Positions 45,042 through 54,390 of a stretch of 64,000 bases of DNA are shown here, in pieces. The notes beneath the pieces were generated by a model, which was not told the origin of the DNA, ran no database searches, and worked only from the letters and a program-made list of their open reading frames with translations. This stretch comes from Agrococcus baldri. GTDB lineage: Bacteria; Actinomycetota; Actinomycetes; Actinomycetales; Microbacteriaceae. A program made the position numbers and the translations under genes. Each line of letters starts with the position of its first letter. The stretch's first letter is position 1. The stretch lies in contig BJUU01000011.1 of the NCBI GenBank assembly GCA_007988785.1, positions 1 to 64,000 on the forward strand, in the 5' to 3' direction.

Positions 45042-46247
45042 GCGCTCGACGTGCTCCGGCAGCATCCCGAGCCCGATGAAGCGCCCCATCGCGTGCCGCA
45101 CGACGGGCAGATGCTGCACGACGCGCAGCGGCAGCGGCACGGGCACCTGCTCGCCGGGCGCCGCCAGCTTCACCAGCACGGTCTCGAGCCGGCGCTGGAA
45201 CGCCTGCGTGACCCGGGCTGGGCGCTCGCGGCGGCGCTGGATGCTCCGCAGCAGCCGCTCGGCGGGCCGCGCGGTCGCGAGCTGCGGCGCCAGCGCGTTG
45301 GCGGTCGCGACGGCGTCCTGGATGGCCAGGTTGATGCCGACGCCGCCGGCGGGCGACATCGCGTGGGCGGCATCGCCGATCGCGAGCAGCCCGTCGCGGT
45401 GCCAGCGCTCGAGGTGCTCGATGCGCACGTCGAGCACCCGCAGATCGGCGCTCGTGAGCGCCGTCATCCGCTCGCGGAACGCCGGCGCGAGCACCCCGAC
45501 GCGGCGGCGCATGGCCTCGAAGGAGGCGGCGTCGCCCGCCCACGCGCCCTTCCGCACGATGTGCGCGCACTGGTAGAAGTCGCCGCGCGGGATCGACAGC
45601 AGCGCGCCGTCGCCGGCCTGCATGAACGGGATCTGCTCGTCGTCGTGCCGCGGCAGCCGGAACCAGAGCACGTCGATGGCGCTCCTCGCGCCGACGGGCT
45701 CGAGCCCCGCCTGCGCTCGCAGCGCGGAGTCGCGGCCGTCGGCGAGCACGGTCAGCTTCGCCCGGATCTCGACCGGCCCGTCCGGCCCCTCCGCGCGGAC
45801 GCCGGCGATGCGCTCGCCGTCGCGCAGCAGCGCGGTCGCGGCCGTGCGCATCCGCAGCTCGTACGCCGGATGCTCGCGGCCGGCCTCCGCCAGCAGGTCG
45901 AGGAAGTCCCACTGCGGCATGAAGGCGATGGCGCGCCGCTCGGTCGGCAGCCGGGTGAAGTCGGCGAGCACGAGGCGGCGGCCGGAGAACGACATGGTGA
46001 CCTGCGGGAGGTCGGCGTGGGGACGCTCGAGGAAGCGCTCGAGCAGGCCGAGCTCGTGCAGGAGCTGCTGCGTCGAGGGATGGATGGTGTCGCCGCGGAA
46101 GTCGCGCAGGAAGTCGCCGTGCTGCTCCAGCACGCTCGTGCGCACGCCGCGCCGGGCGAGCAGCAGGGCGAGCATGAGCCCCGCCGGGCCGCCGCCGACG
46201 ATGACGCAGTCGGTCGTGACGCTCTCGCTGATCGGTATCTCGCTCAT
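45039..46247 (-). CDS. FAD-dependent monooxygenase (class A flavoprotein)
   Basis: 402 residues of the PHBH/UbiH-like fold. The FAD dinucleotide motif V-I-V-G-G-G-P-A-G is at the N-terminus, a D-G-R-D-S motif lies near the middle, and [16 protein letters not shown] carries the second FAD motif. It should hydroxylate an aromatic or related small molecule; the substrate is unknown. ATG 46247 was chosen over 46256. It is divergent from a TetR gene only about 38 bases away, its likely regulator. Confidence 0.88.
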   Translation of the reverse strand: MSEIPISESVTTDCVIVGGGPAGLMLALLLARRGVRTSVLEQHGDFLRDFRGDTIHPSTQQLLHELGLLERFLERPHADLPQVTMSFSGRRLVLADFTRLPTERRAIAFMPQWDFLDLLAEAGREHPAYELRMRTAATALLRDGERIAGVRAEGPDGPVEIRAKLTVLADGRDSALRAQAGLEPVGARSAIDVLWFRLPRHDDEQIPFMQAGDGALLSIPRGDFYQCAHIVRKGAWAGDAASFEAMRRRVGVLAPAFRERMTALTSADLRVLDVRIEHLERWHRDGLLAIGDAAHAMSPAGGVGINLAIQDAVATANALAPQLATARPAERLLRSIQRRRERPARVTQAFQRRLETVLVKLAAPGEQVPVPLPLRVVQHLPVVRHAMGRFIGLGMLPEHVER

Positions 46248-46285
46248 GCCGCCCATCGTGCGCCCGACGGTGTCAGGATGCGAGG

Positions 46286-46870
46286 GTGGTCGATTCTGAG
46301 GGAGCTCGGCGCGGGCGCCCGCGCGGCGGCGGTGACGCGCGCGCCCGGCTGCTCGCCGCGGCCCAGCGGCACCTCGAGGCGGGCGACCTCGCCGCCACCT
46401 CGTCGCGCGCGCTCGCTGGCGAGGCCGGCGTGAGCCACACGCTGGTCAATTTCCACTTCGGCGACCGGCAGGGGCTGGTGGCCGCGGCGACCGCGCTGCG
46501 GATCGCACCGCACGACCTGCTCGAGTCGGTGACGGTCGGCGAGGACGGGCTCGACCTGCCGCGGCTCGTGCGCGGCATCGTGGCGCTGTGGGAGCATCCG
46601 GACCACCGTGCCGCGCTCACGCGCCTCGCCCGCGACCTCGCGGCCGGCGGCCCGCGGGCAGAGGCGTTCGTCGACTATCTGCAGCGCTCGGTGCTCGAGC
46701 GCCTGCAGCGCGCCCTCGGCGTGGAGCGCGGAAGGGTCGCGACCGTCGCGATCGCCGGCACGCTGTTCACCCGCTACGTGATCGGCCTGCCGTCGATGGC
46801 GGCGCTCGAGCCGCGCGAGGTCGAGCAGCTGCTGCTCACGGCCATCGGCGAGCGGTCGCCGCACCGCTGA
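46286..46870 (+). CDS. TetR-family transcriptional regulator
   Basis: 194 residues. The N-terminal helix-turn-helix (G-D-L-A-A-T-S-S-R-A-L-A-G-E-A-G-V-S-H-T-L-V-N-F-H-F) is canonical, and the ligand domain is helical. The GTG start lies 6 bases after CAGGAT, so it may be leaderless. It is divergent from the flavin monooxygenase gene, so repression of that gene is the simplest hypothesis. The inducer is unknown. Confidence 0.87.
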   Translation: MVDSEGARRGRPRGGGDARARLLAAAQRHLEAGDLAATSSRALAGEAGVSHTLVNFHFGDRQGLVAAATALRIAPHDLLESVTVGEDGLDLPRLVRGIVALWEHPDHRAALTRLARDLAAGGPRAEAFVDYLQRSVLERLQRALGVERGRVATVAIAGTLFTRYVIGLPSMAALEPREVEQLLLTAIGERSPHR

Positions 46871-46925
46871 TGCTGCCGAGGCACCAGCGGCCAGCGGTTC
46901 GCGGTCAGCGGTCGTCGCTCGGTGG

Positions 46926-48497
46926 TCAGAACGGTTGCTCGCCCTGTGGTGCGGCGTCGCCTGTCGGCTGCCCCCATGGCGAGGAGGTGTCGTGGAAGGC
47001 GGGTCCGGTCTGGGGTGGCTGGTCGATGTAGGTGTGGCCCATGGGTGAGGTGAACTCGAGCACGCCGGGGCTGCGCTGTCGGACCTTCCATCGTCGGGCG
47101 CGGCTGAGCTGGGCGCCCTTGAGGGTGTGGTGCCTGCGGCAGAGGTGGGCGAGGTTGGCGTGGTCGGTGGTGCCGCCGGCTGCCCAGGCTCTGGTGTGGT
47201 CGATGTCGCAGCGGACGGCGCGGGCGTTGCAGCCGGGCCAGCGGCAGCGCTGGTCGCGGGCGCGCAGCAGCTTCTTCAGGCGGGTGCTGGGCACGTAGGT
47301 GTCGACGGCGGTCACGTGGCCGGTGAGGGGGTCGGTGAACAGCCGCGTCCAGCTGCTCGCGCGCACGGCCAGCAGCAGCGCCGTCTCCGGGTCGATCGGG
47401 GTGCCGTCGGCGAGTCTGGCGACCGCGACCTCACCCGGGCGCGGCTCGCTGGTCTCGCGGGGACCGGTGACCGCTCCGGCGTCGCCGGTGAGCAGCTGTG
47501 CGGGGATGATGATGGAGACCTCGGCGGTGATGCCGTGCAGTGCGGTGTCGGTGGGCTCGCCCGTGAGCAGCAGGTCGCAGACCGCGTCGGCGCGGCGCTG
47601 GTCGAAGCTGCGGGGGTCGTCGGCGGCCGCGGCCTTGGCCATCTGCGTGACCCGGTCGTGGATGCCGTGGGCGAGCGGGGTGGGCACGAGCGCCTGGAAC
47701 AGCGACATGCCGTCATCGACGTCGGTCACCCAGGCCTTGCGGCGCGAGCGCGCCTCGACGTGCCGGGCGGCCAGCGGCTGCTGGAGGTGGCGTTCGAGCT
47801 CGCGGCGGGCGATCGTCCGCAGCCGGCCCGGGTTCATCGTCTCGGCATGCGGCAGCAGGGCCGCCTCGAACGCGGCCCGCGCCTGCGCGTCCTGCAGGGC
47901 GCCGCCGATCTCGGCGATCACGGCGACGTGGCCGCGGTGGATGCGCGCCTGACCCCACGCGCGCAGGAGCGCGGGCCAGCGCTCGCGCTCGGCCATCGCA
48001 CGGTTCAGGTCGGCCTCCAGGGTGCGGTCGGAGCGGCGCTGCATCAGCGCCAGCTCGGCCGCGACATCCCGCAGCCCCACGCCGGGATCGAGCCGCTCCG
48101 CGGCCGCATCCTCGACCGCGACACCGCCGATGCCCGCGAGCAGCTGCGCCCGCATCGCCTGCAGCGACGCGATCGCGGAATCGATCTCCACCACCGCCCG
48201 CATCGCCGACTCCGACACGGCACGACCCGACACCTCGACCGGCACCAGCGGGACGACCTCAGCCGACACCCCGGCACCGGGCTCGACAGCGCCGGACTCG
48301 ACAGCCCCGGCCTCGACGCCGTCGGCGTCGACGGTCTGCCCGGGCGCCTGATCTCCCGGCCGCACCCACGGGAAGCCGCGCCGGTACTCCGGGCTGAACG
48401 GCGGCGGCGTCAGCCGCGCGTTCAGCTCCTCCGCAGACTCCGGACGCGCAGGCACGGCACCCTCCGGGCCCTCGTGCTGCACCGCATCCGCCGACAT
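46926..48497 (-). CDS. DUF222 domain HNH endonuclease
   Basis: 523 residues. A DUF222 domain occupies about 130-370, followed by an HNH nuclease with C-R-W-P-G-C, I-D-H434-T and H-L-C-R-R-H-H. Such genes are multicopy in Microbacteriaceae and Mycobacterium, often as mobile or host-defence-related nucleases of unknown target. The N-terminal linker contains a 15-bp degenerate repeat (G-A-V-E-S-G-A-V-E-P). ATG 48497 has GGGAG upstream. It interrupts the nusB/pyr neighbourhood and is likely an accessory gene. Confidence 0.88.
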   Translation of the reverse strand: MSADAVQHEGPEGAVPARPESAEELNARLTPPPFSPEYRRGFPWVRPGDQAPGQTVDADGVEAGAVESGAVEPGAGVSAEVVPLVPVEVSGRAVSESAMRAVVEIDSAIASLQAMRAQLLAGIGGVAVEDAAAERLDPGVGLRDVAAELALMQRRSDRTLEADLNRAMAERERWPALLRAWGQARIHRGHVAVIAEIGGALQDAQARAAFEAALLPHAETMNPGRLRTIARRELERHLQQPLAARHVEARSRRKAWVTDVDDGMSLFQALVPTPLAHGIHDRVTQMAKAAAADDPRSFDQRRADAVCDLLLTGEPTDTALHGITAEVSIIIPAQLLTGDAGAVTGPRETSEPRPGEVAVARLADGTPIDPETALLLAVRASSWTRLFTDPLTGHVTAVDTYVPSTRLKKLLRARDQRCRWPGCNARAVRCDIDHTRAWAAGGTTDHANLAHLCRRHHTLKGAQLSRARRWKVRQRSPGVLEFTSPMGHTYIDQPPQTGPAFHDTSSPWGQPTGDAAPQGEQPF

Positions 48498-48575
48498 GCA
48501 GGCATGCTCCCAGGCACCACCCACACGACGGCGACCCGTGCACGACCGGCCCGATCGAGGCGATCGCGGCCGGCT

Positions 48576-49010
48576 TCAGCCGCGCTGCGCCGCGATCCTG
48601 CCGAGCACGCCGTTGATGAACGCGCCGGAGCGGTCGGTGGAGAGCTCGTTCGCCAGGTGCACGGCCTCCGAGACGACCACGCTCGCCGGCGCCGTCTCGT
48701 GCTCGAGCTCCCAGGTGCCGACCCGCAGGATCGCGAGGTCGGTGCGCGGCATCCGGTCGATCGGCCAGTGCTCGCTCGAGGAGGCGATCAGCTCGTCGAG
48801 TGCCGCGGTCTCGTCAGCGACACCCGCGACGATCTCGCGCGCGAACTCGAACCAGCCGTGCTTCGACCAGCCGAGCCGCGCGGCGGTGTCGCGCAGCACG
48901 GTCTCCGGCGACTCGTCGCGCGCGTTCGCCGAGTAGATGACCTCGACGGCGTGCTTGCGCGCCTTGCGGCGCGAGGGGTACGTCTCCCCCGGTGCGTCGG
49001 TCTTCGTCAC
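48576..49010 (-). CDS. nusB: Transcription antitermination factor NusB
   Basis: 144 residues, all-helical. S-R-R-K-A-R-K-H-A-V-E-V-I-Y-S is the N-terminal RNA-binding helix, and the tail carries N-E-L-S-T-D-R-S-G-A-F-I-N-G-V-L-G-R-I. It works with NusE/S10 at rRNA boxA. GTG 49010 follows the efp stop by one base, so it is co-transcribed with efp. Confidence 0.95.
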   Translation of the reverse strand: MTKTDAPGETYPSRRKARKHAVEVIYSANARDESPETVLRDTAARLGWSKHGWFEFAREIVAGVADETAALDELIASSSEHWPIDRMPRTDLAILRVGTWELEHETAPASVVVSEAVHLANELSTDRSGAFINGVLGRIAAQRG

Positions 49011-49011
49011 G

Positions 49012-49575
49012 TCAGTCGGTGACGCGGCCGAGGTAGCTGCCGTCGCGCGTGTCGACCTTGATGCGCGTGCCCTGCTCGACGAACAGCGGCACCTGCACCT
49101 CGGCGCCCGTCTCGACGGTCGCGGCCTTCGTGCCGGCGCTCGAGCGGTCGCCCTGCAGGCCCGGCTCGGTGTACGTGATCTCGAGCACGACGGATGCGGG
49201 CAGCTCGACCTGCAGCGCCTCGCCCTCGTGCATCGAGATCGTGGCGGTGCCGTTCTCGAGCAGGTACTTCGCGCTGTCGCCGACCGTCGCGGCGGGGATC
49301 GGCAGCTGCTCGTAGGTGTCGTTGTCCATGAAGACGAAGTCGGTGCCGTCGTTGTAGAGGAACTGGTAGTCGCGGCGGTCGACGGTCGCGAACTCCACCT
49401 TGGTGCCGGCGTTGAAGGTCTTGTCGACCGTCTTCTGGCTGCGCGCGTTGCGCAGCTTGGTGCGCACGAACGCGCCGCCCTTGCCGGGCTTGACGTGCTG
49501 GAACTCGATGACGCTCCAGAGCTGTCCGTCGAGGTTGAGCACCGCGCCGTTCTTGATGTCGTTCGTGGTTGCCAT
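49012..49575 (-). CDS. efp: Elongation factor P
   Basis: 187 residues with the three KOW/OB domains. The domain I loop reads [16 protein letters not shown] helps ribosomes pass polyproline stretches. No modification enzyme gene is adjacent. A TAGACT -10 box lies about 70 bases upstream (49651-49646). Confidence 0.97.
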   Translation of the reverse strand: MATTNDIKNGAVLNLDGQLWSVIEFQHVKPGKGGAFVRTKLRNARSQKTVDKTFNAGTKVEFATVDRRDYQFLYNDGTDFVFMDNDTYEQLPIPAATVGDSAKYLLENGTATISMHEGEALQVELPASVVLEITYTEPGLQGDRSSAGTKAATVETGAEVQVPLFVEQGTRIKVDTRDGSYLGRVTD

Positions 49576-49645
49576 GAGGCGATTCCGTTCCGTGGGAGCT
49601 TGCGGGGGCCGCAGCCGCTCGAGGCTGGCACTGCGCCGACAGGAG

Positions 49646-49651
49646 AGTCTA
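49646..49651 (-). promoter_or_regulatory. TAGACT -10 box of the efp-nusB operon
   Basis: Minus-strand TAGACT, about 70 bases before the efp ATG, in the gap after the methyltransferase gene. No -35 is evident. Confidence 0.4.
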
Positions 49652-49662
49652 GCGGGCGTCGA

Positions 49663-50430
49663 TCACGCAGGCTTCCGCAGCCGCATCAGGTGCCTCGAGG
49701 CGTGGGCGACGAAGGGGACGGATGCGCGCAGCTCGGCGTCGAGGGCACGCAGCGTCGCGTCGTGCCTCCCCCGCCGCACATCGGCGTCGAAGCCAGGCAC
49801 CCACCACGGGCACTTCCGCAGGATCCAGACGATCGCACCCACGTCGCGGTACTCCTGCCGCAGGCGCGCAGCGCGCAGGTCGACAACCTCGAGCCCGGCG
49901 GCCTGCGCCGCCAGCACCTCGGCCCCGGGATCGCGCGCCACCGGGTTGCCGGGCAGCGGGCCGAGGAACCGCTCGCTGAGCTCCGCGGCGCTCCACGGGC
50001 CCACGTGCTGGGCGAGATACGTGCCGCCGGGCGCGAGCACCCTGGCGATCTCACCGAAGTCGGGCGCGACCGGGTGCCGTGCCGTGACCAGGTCGCGCGA
50101 GGCATCCGCCACCGGCAGCCGAGTGCCGGTCGCGTGCCGCAGCACCCGCACGCCGCGAGGCTCGAGCCGCGCGCGGGCGAGGCCGAGGTTGGCGGGCCAC
50201 CCCTCGGTCGCGAGCGCCCCGGAGGGGATAACCGGCGCCTCGTCGAGCACCTCCCCGCCGCCCGTGTCGAGGTCGAGCGGGGCGCGCGCCGCCGCCACGC
50301 GCGCTGCGAGCAGCCGTGCGTAGCCCCACGGCGGCCGCTCCTCGGTCGCACGACCTTCCAGCCAGGCGAAGCCCCAGCCGTCGACGTCCGCCGCCAGCGC
50401 CTCGGCGATCAGGTCGTCGAAGGGGCGCAC
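49663..50430 (-). CDS. SAM-dependent methyltransferase (class I, substrate unknown)
   Basis: 255 residues with a Rossmann SAM-binding start (L-D-L-D-T-G-G-G-E-V-L, motif I) and a post-I region. A loop D-L-V-T-A-R-H takes the place of motif II, and A-R-V-L-A-P-G-G-T-Y follows. Small-molecule methyltransferases of this kind cannot be assigned a substrate from sequence. The start is GTG 50430. It lies 24 bases after aroQ on the same strand. Confidence 0.8.
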   Translation of the reverse strand: MRPFDDLIAEALAADVDGWGFAWLEGRATEERPPWGYARLLAARVAAARAPLDLDTGGGEVLDEAPVIPSGALATEGWPANLGLARARLEPRGVRVLRHATGTRLPVADASRDLVTARHPVAPDFGEIARVLAPGGTYLAQHVGPWSAAELSERFLGPLPGNPVARDPGAEVLAAQAAGLEVVDLRAARLRQEYRDVGAIVWILRKCPWWVPGFDADVRRGRHDATLRALDAELRASVPFVAHASRHLMRLRKPA

Positions 50431-50454
50431 GGTGGTGCCCGGCTCCCGGCGGCG

Positions 50455-50889
50455 TCAGTCGCCGACGATCGCGGCGGCCGCGAGGGCGTAGCCGCGCAGC
50501 CCGAAGCCGGCGATGACACCCGTCGCCACACCCGAGACGACGGAGGTGTGCCGGAACGCCTCGCGCGCGTGGGGGTTGGAGATGTGCACCTCGACGAGCG
50601 GCGCGACGCCCTGCAGCTGCGCGCACGCATCCCGCAGCGCGTAGGAGTAGTGGGTGAAGGCGGCCGGGTTGAGGATCACCGGCGTGGCGGCGTCGACGGC
50701 CTCGTGGATCCAGCCCACCAGCTCGGCCTCGTCGTCGGTCTGGCGCACGTCGGCCTCGATCGGTCGCGCGGCGGTGCCGGCGGCCTCGACGAGCGGGGCG
50801 ACGTCGGCGATCGTCGCCGTGCCGTAGACGTCGGGCTCGCGGGTGCCGAGCCTGCCCAGGTTGGGGCCGTTGAGGACGAGGATGCGCAT
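50455..50889 (-). CDS. aroQ: 3-dehydroquinate dehydratase, type II
   Basis: 144 residues. The conserved [16 protein letters not shown] (with the catalytic Arg and Tyr) and [15 protein letters not shown] are present. It dehydrates dehydroquinate in the shikimate pathway, after AroB. It is separated from aroB by the VOC gene and repeats, unlike the tighter cluster in relatives. Confidence 0.95.
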   Translation of the reverse strand: MRILVLNGPNLGRLGTREPDVYGTATIADVAPLVEAAGTAARPIEADVRQTDDEAELVGWIHEAVDAATPVILNPAAFTHYSYALRDACAQLQGVAPLVEVHISNPHAREAFRHTSVVSGVATGVIAGFGLRGYALAAAAIVGD

Positions 50890-50895
50890 GCGGCC

Positions 50896-50901
50896 AGTCT
50901 G
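50896..50901 (-). promoter_or_regulatory. CAGACT -10-like box before aroQ
   Basis: Minus-strand CAGACT, 6 bases before the aroQ ATG, compatible with a leaderless transcript. The first base deviates from the usual TANNNT pattern, so confidence is limited. Confidence 0.35.
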
Positions 50902-50930
50902 GCATCGCAGGGCACGCCGCATGCGCATCC

Positions 50931-50971
50931 GGTCTCGAGACGCGAGCGCCTCCGGCGCGCGCACCTCGACC
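50931..50971. repeat. GGTCTCGAGACGCG interspersed repeat, copy left of the VOC gene
   Basis: GGTCTCGAGACGCGAGCGCC, a short GC hairpin, then CACCTCGACC. It begins with the same 14 bases as the element at 51421. Both lie in the gaps on either side of the VOC gene, in direct orientation. Confidence 0.75.
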
Positions 50972-50981
50972 TGCGGCGTGC

Positions 50982-51338
50982 CTACATCTCGCCCTCGAAC
51001 AGGCCGATGTGGTTGCCGTCGGCGTCGGTGAGCAGCGCCCACCAGCTCGTCGGCGTGATCTCGGTCTTCTGCACCGCGACCGACCCGCCCAGCTCGGTGG
51101 CCTTCGCGATCGCGTCGTCGATCGAGTCGACCTCGACCATCGAGCGCGGCTGGGTGAAGCCCTCCTCGCGCGCCGTCAGCGCCCCGCCGGAGACGCCGTT
51201 GGGCGCCTGGAACATCGGGTACCCCTCGAAGCCCTCCATCTCGGCGATCTGCCAGCCGAAGAGCGTGCTGTAGAACTCGGTCGACCTGGCGAAGTCGCTG
51301 ACCGGGATCTCGATGTGCGTGATGTCTCCGTGCGCCAC
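50982..51338 (-). CDS. VOC superfamily protein (glyoxalase/dioxygenase-like)
   Basis: 118 residues with paired beta-alpha-beta-beta-beta modules. H-I-E-I-P-V-S-D at the start and [10 protein letters not shown] near the end are the classic VOC edge strands with metal-ligand positions. The substrate is unknown. The start is GTG 51338, with AGGGG upstream. Direct repeats of one family bracket it, suggesting insertion between aroQ and aroB. Confidence 0.85.
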   Translation of the reverse strand: MAHGDITHIEIPVSDFARSTEFYSTLFGWQIAEMEGFEGYPMFQAPNGVSGGALTAREEGFTQPRSMVEVDSIDDAIAKATELGGSVAVQKTEITPTSWWALLTDADGNHIGLFEGEM

Positions 51339-51420
51339 GATGCGCCCCTCTCGCTGCCGCCCGTCGGGTGCGGGCGTTCGCGACGATCGTGGCGCAGGGG
51401 GCTGACAACGCGCCAGCCGC

Positions 51421-51477
51421 GGTCTCGAGACGCGTGCGCCCGCGGCGCGCGCTCCGGCTCCTGAGCCTGTCGAAGGG
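51421..51477. repeat. Composite interspersed repeat, copy right of the VOC gene
   Basis: GGTCTCGAGACGCGTGCGCC followed by GC-rich sequence and then CCTGAGCCTGTCGAAGGG (51460-51477), which is identical to the 18-mer in carA. It fills most of the 154-base gap between aroB and the VOC gene. Confidence 0.8.
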
Positions 51478-51492
51478 CGACCGACGGACAGG

Positions 51493-52554
51493 TCAGTCGG
51501 CGAGCGACTGGTAGGCCATGAACAGCAGACCCTCGTCGGGGCCCTCGAGGATGCGCGGCTTCGCCACGTCGTCGAGCACCACGAAGCGCAGCATCGAGCC
51601 GCGCGTCTTCTTGTCCTTGCGCATCTGCCCCAGCAGCGACTGCCAGCGCCCCACCGGGTACGTCATCGGCAGCTCGAGCGAGCCGAGGATCTCGCGGTGC
51701 CGGTCGACGACGCGCTCGGGCAGGCGGCCGGCGAGGCGAGAGAGCTCCGCCGCGAACACCATGCCGATCGAGACGGCCGCGCCGTGCCGCCAGCGGTAGC
51801 GCTCGTTGTGCTCGATCGCATGGCCGAGCGTGTGCCCGTAGTTGAGGAACTCGCGCTCCCCCGCCTCGCGGAAGTCGTTCGCGACCACGCGCGCCTTCAC
51901 CTCGATCGAGCGCGAGATCACCTCGGCGAACTCGGGCGTCGTCGGGTCGGTGGATGCCTCGAGCGAGCCCTCGAGCAGCTCGAGGATGCGCGCGTCGGCG
52001 ATGAAGCCCGCCTTCACGATCTCGGCGAAGCCGGTGAGCAGCTCGTTGCGCGGCAGCGAGTCGACGAGCTCGAGATCGGCGACCACGGTCGCCGGGTGGT
52101 GGAAGGCGCCGACGAGGTTCTTGCCCTGCTCGGTGTTGATGCCCGTCTTCCCGCCGACGGCGGCGTCGACGATGCCGAGCACGCTCGTGGGCGCCTGCAG
52201 CACCCGGATGCCGCGCAGCCAGGTGGCCGCGGCGAAGCCCGCGAGGTCGGTGACGGCCCCGCCGCCCAGGCCGAGCACCGCATCCGTCCTGGTGAACTCG
52301 GCCTGCCCCATGATCTGCCACAGGAACTGCGCGACCTCGATGCGCTTGGCCGCCTCGGCGTCGGGCACCTCGGCGAGGAAGACCTCGACGTCGAGCGCGT
52401 CCTTGAGGTGGTCGGCGATGCGGCTCATGGCGGGCTGGTGCACGACCAGCAGCCGCTGCGCGTCGCCGAGGGTCTCGCGCAGGCGCTCGACCAGGATGCC
52501 CCTGCCGACGTGGACGTCGTAGGGCGCCTCGGTCTCGACGCGGATCGTGGTCAT
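51493..52554 (-). CDS. aroB: 3-dehydroquinate synthase
   Basis: 353 residues. The NAD-binding G-L-G-G-G-A-V-T-D motif, the zinc ligands (E in D-L-E..., H in Y-G-H-T-L-G-H-A and N-H-type loops) and K-T-G-I-N are present. ATG 52554 is favoured because GAGGAG lies 7 bases upstream; an in-frame GTG at 52602 would overlap the aroK stop but has no comparable ribosome site. It makes dehydroquinate from DAHP. Confidence 0.95.
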   Translation of the reverse strand: MTTIRVETEAPYDVHVGRGILVERLRETLGDAQRLLVVHQPAMSRIADHLKDALDVEVFLAEVPDAEAAKRIEVAQFLWQIMGQAEFTRTDAVLGLGGGAVTDLAGFAAATWLRGIRVLQAPTSVLGIVDAAVGGKTGINTEQGKNLVGAFHHPATVVADLELVDSLPRNELLTGFAEIVKAGFIADARILELLEGSLEASTDPTTPEFAEVISRSIEVKARVVANDFREAGEREFLNYGHTLGHAIEHNERYRWRHGAAVSIGMVFAAELSRLAGRLPERVVDRHREILGSLELPMTYPVGRWQSLLGQMRKDKKTRGSMLRFVVLDDVAKPRILEGPDEGLLFMAYQSLAD

Positions 52555-52598
52555 GGCGGTGCTCCTCGCTTCGGTGGTGGTCGTGCTCCGGTGGGCTG

Positions 52599-53141
52599 TC
52601 ACAGCCCGCGCTCCTCGAGCCAGGCCTCGAGCTGGTCGACCAGCCGGGCCATGGGGGTGCGCGAGGTGTCGACGACGGTGTCGGCGAGCTCGCGGTAGAT
52701 CGGGTCGCGCTCGCCCGCGATGCGGCGCCAGGCCGCGATGCCGTCGGCGACGAGCGGGCGCGCGTCGCCGACGATGCGGCGCTCGGCGGCGAGCTCGTCG
52801 ACGGTGACGAGCACGACGGTGGCCTGCTCGCGCAGCAGCGCCCTGGTGCCCTCGTCGAGCACCGCCCCGCCGCCGAGGGCGACGACGCTGCCGGGGGTGA
52901 GGGCGCGCTGCACGGCCTCGGCCTCCCAGGCGCGGAAGGCGGGCTCGCCGTGCTCGGCGAAGATCGCCGGGATCGGGCCGTGGTCGAGGGTCACGAGCCG
53001 GTCGGTGTCGGCGAAGGTGCGGCCGATGCGCGACGCGAGCTTGCGGCCGATCGAGGTCTTGCCGGCCGCCATCGGGCCGATGAGCGCGATCGGGGGCGTC
53101 GCGCTCGCCTCGTCGCCGGGGCGCGGGCCGTCGGCGGTCAC
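52599..53141 (-). CDS. aroK: Shikimate kinase
   Basis: 180 residues. The Walker A G-P-M-A-A-G-K-T is near residue 20, followed by shikimate-binding D-T-D-R and G-G-G-A-V. It phosphorylates shikimate. The GTG overlaps the aroC stop by 4 bases. Confidence 0.94.
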   Translation of the reverse strand: MTADGPRPGDEASATPPIALIGPMAAGKTSIGRKLASRIGRTFADTDRLVTLDHGPIPAIFAEHGEPAFRAWEAEAVQRALTPGSVVALGGGAVLDEGTRALLREQATVVLVTVDELAAERRIVGDARPLVADGIAAWRRIAGERDPIYRELADTVVDTSRTPMARLVDQLEAWLEERGL

Positions 53142-54388
53142 GGGTGCCCGGCGCCCTCCGACACCGCGCCCTCCGGCACCGCGTGGTCCGGCACCGCGCC
53201 CTCCGGCACCGTGCGCAGCCGCTCGGGGATGGCGGCGAGGTAGGCGTCGAGGTTCCTGCGCGTCTCGGCCGCCGAGTCGCCGCCGAACTTCTCGAGCATC
53301 GCGTCGGCGAGCACGAGCGCCACCATCGCCTCGGCCACGACGCCGGAGGCCGGCACGGCGCACACGTCGCTGCGCTGGTGGTGCGCCTGCGCCGCCTCGC
53401 CGGTGGCGGTGTCGATGGTGCGCAGCGCGCGCGGCACGGTCGCGATGGGCTTCATGCCGGCGCGCACGCGCAGCACGTCGCCGGTCGACATGCCGCCCTC
53501 GATGCCGCCTGCGCGGCCGGTGGCGCGGTGCACGCCGTCGTCGCCGACGAGCAGCTCGTCGTGCGCGACGCTGCCGCGGCGGCGCGTGGTCTCGAAGCCG
53601 TCGCCGACCTCGACGCCCTTGATCGCCTGGATGCCCATGAGCGCCTGCGCGAGGCGGCCGTCGAGCCGGCGATCCCAGTGCACGTAGGAGCCCAGCCCGG
53701 CGGGCAGGCCGTAGGCGAGCACCTCGACGATGCCGCCGAGCGTGTCGCCCGATCGGCGGGCGTCCTCGACCTCGGCGAGCATCGCCTCGCTCGTCGCGGG
53801 GTCGGCGCAGCGCAGCTCGTCGGCGTCCAGCCGGTCGACGTCGTCGGGCGTCGGCAGCGCGGCCTCGTCAGGCACGCGCACGGGGCCGATCGACAGCGTG
53901 TGGCTCACGAGCCGCACGCCCAGCTCGCCGAGGAAGGCGCGCGCGACGGCGCCGAGCGCGACGCGGGCGGCGGTCTCGCGGGCGCTCGCGCGCTCGAGCA
54001 CCGGCCGGGCCTCGTCGAAGCCGTGCTTCTGCATGCCGACCAGGTCGGCGTGGCCGGGCCGGGGCCGCGTGAGCTTCGCGGCGCGGGCGCCGGTGAGCTC
54101 GCCCTCGAGCGGTGCCGCCGACATCACGCCGGTCCACTTCGGCCACTCGGTGTTGCCGATGCGCAGCGCGACGGGGCCGCCCTGCGTGAACCCGTGGCGC
54201 ACGCCGCCGGAGATCGAGAGCTCGTCCTGCTCGAACTTCATGCGCGCGCCGCGCCCGGCGCCGAGCTTGCGGCGCTGCAGGTCGGCCTGGATCTGCTCGG
54301 CGGTGATCGGCACCCCCGCAGGCAGCCCCTCGAGCACAGCGATCAGTTCGGGGCCGTGGGATTCCCCGGCAGTCAGCCAGCGCAGCAT
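53138..54388 (-). CDS. aroC: Chorismate synthase
   Basis: 416 residues. The FMN/EPSP site signatures G-E-S-H-G-P, R-P-G-H-A-D and the [11 protein letters not shown] stretch are intact. It makes chorismate, the precursor of Trp synthesis by TrpE encoded elsewhere in this window. The C-terminus ends in a pentapeptide repeat (V-P-E-G-A type) not usual in AroC, encoded by a 15-bp tandem repeat (53150-53209). Confidence 0.96.
   Translation of the reverse strand: MLRWLTAGESHGPELIAVLEGLPAGVPITAEQIQADLQRRKLGAGRGARMKFEQDELSISGGVRHGFTQGGPVALRIGNTEWPKWTGVMSAAPLEGELTGARAAKLTRPRPGHADLVGMQKHGFDEARPVLERASARETAARVALGAVARAFLGELGVRLVSHTLSIGPVRVPDEAALPTPDDVDRLDADELRCADPATSEAMLAEVEDARRSGDTLGGIVEVLAYGLPAGLGSYVHWDRRLDGRLAQALMGIQAIKGVEVGDGFETTRRRGSVAHDELLVGDDGVHRATGRAGGIEGGMSTGDVLRVRAGMKPIATVPRALRTIDTATGEAAQAHHQRSDVCAVPASGVVAEAMVALVLADAMLEKFGGDSAAETRRNLDAYLAAIPERLRTVPEGAVPDHAVPEGAVSEGAGHP
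53150..53209. repeat. 15-bp tandem repeat at the 3' end of aroC
   Basis: Four in-frame 15-bp copies encoding [15 protein letters not shown] and V-S-E-G-A, just before G-H-P-stop. Variable copy number would alter only the tail. Confidence 0.85.
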
Positions 54389-54390
54389 GC

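Noticed and set aside
46926-48497. Homing endonuclease or prophage remnant
   Set aside because: There is no att site, integrase or phage gene nearby, and DUF222-HNH genes are ordinary single genes in this group.
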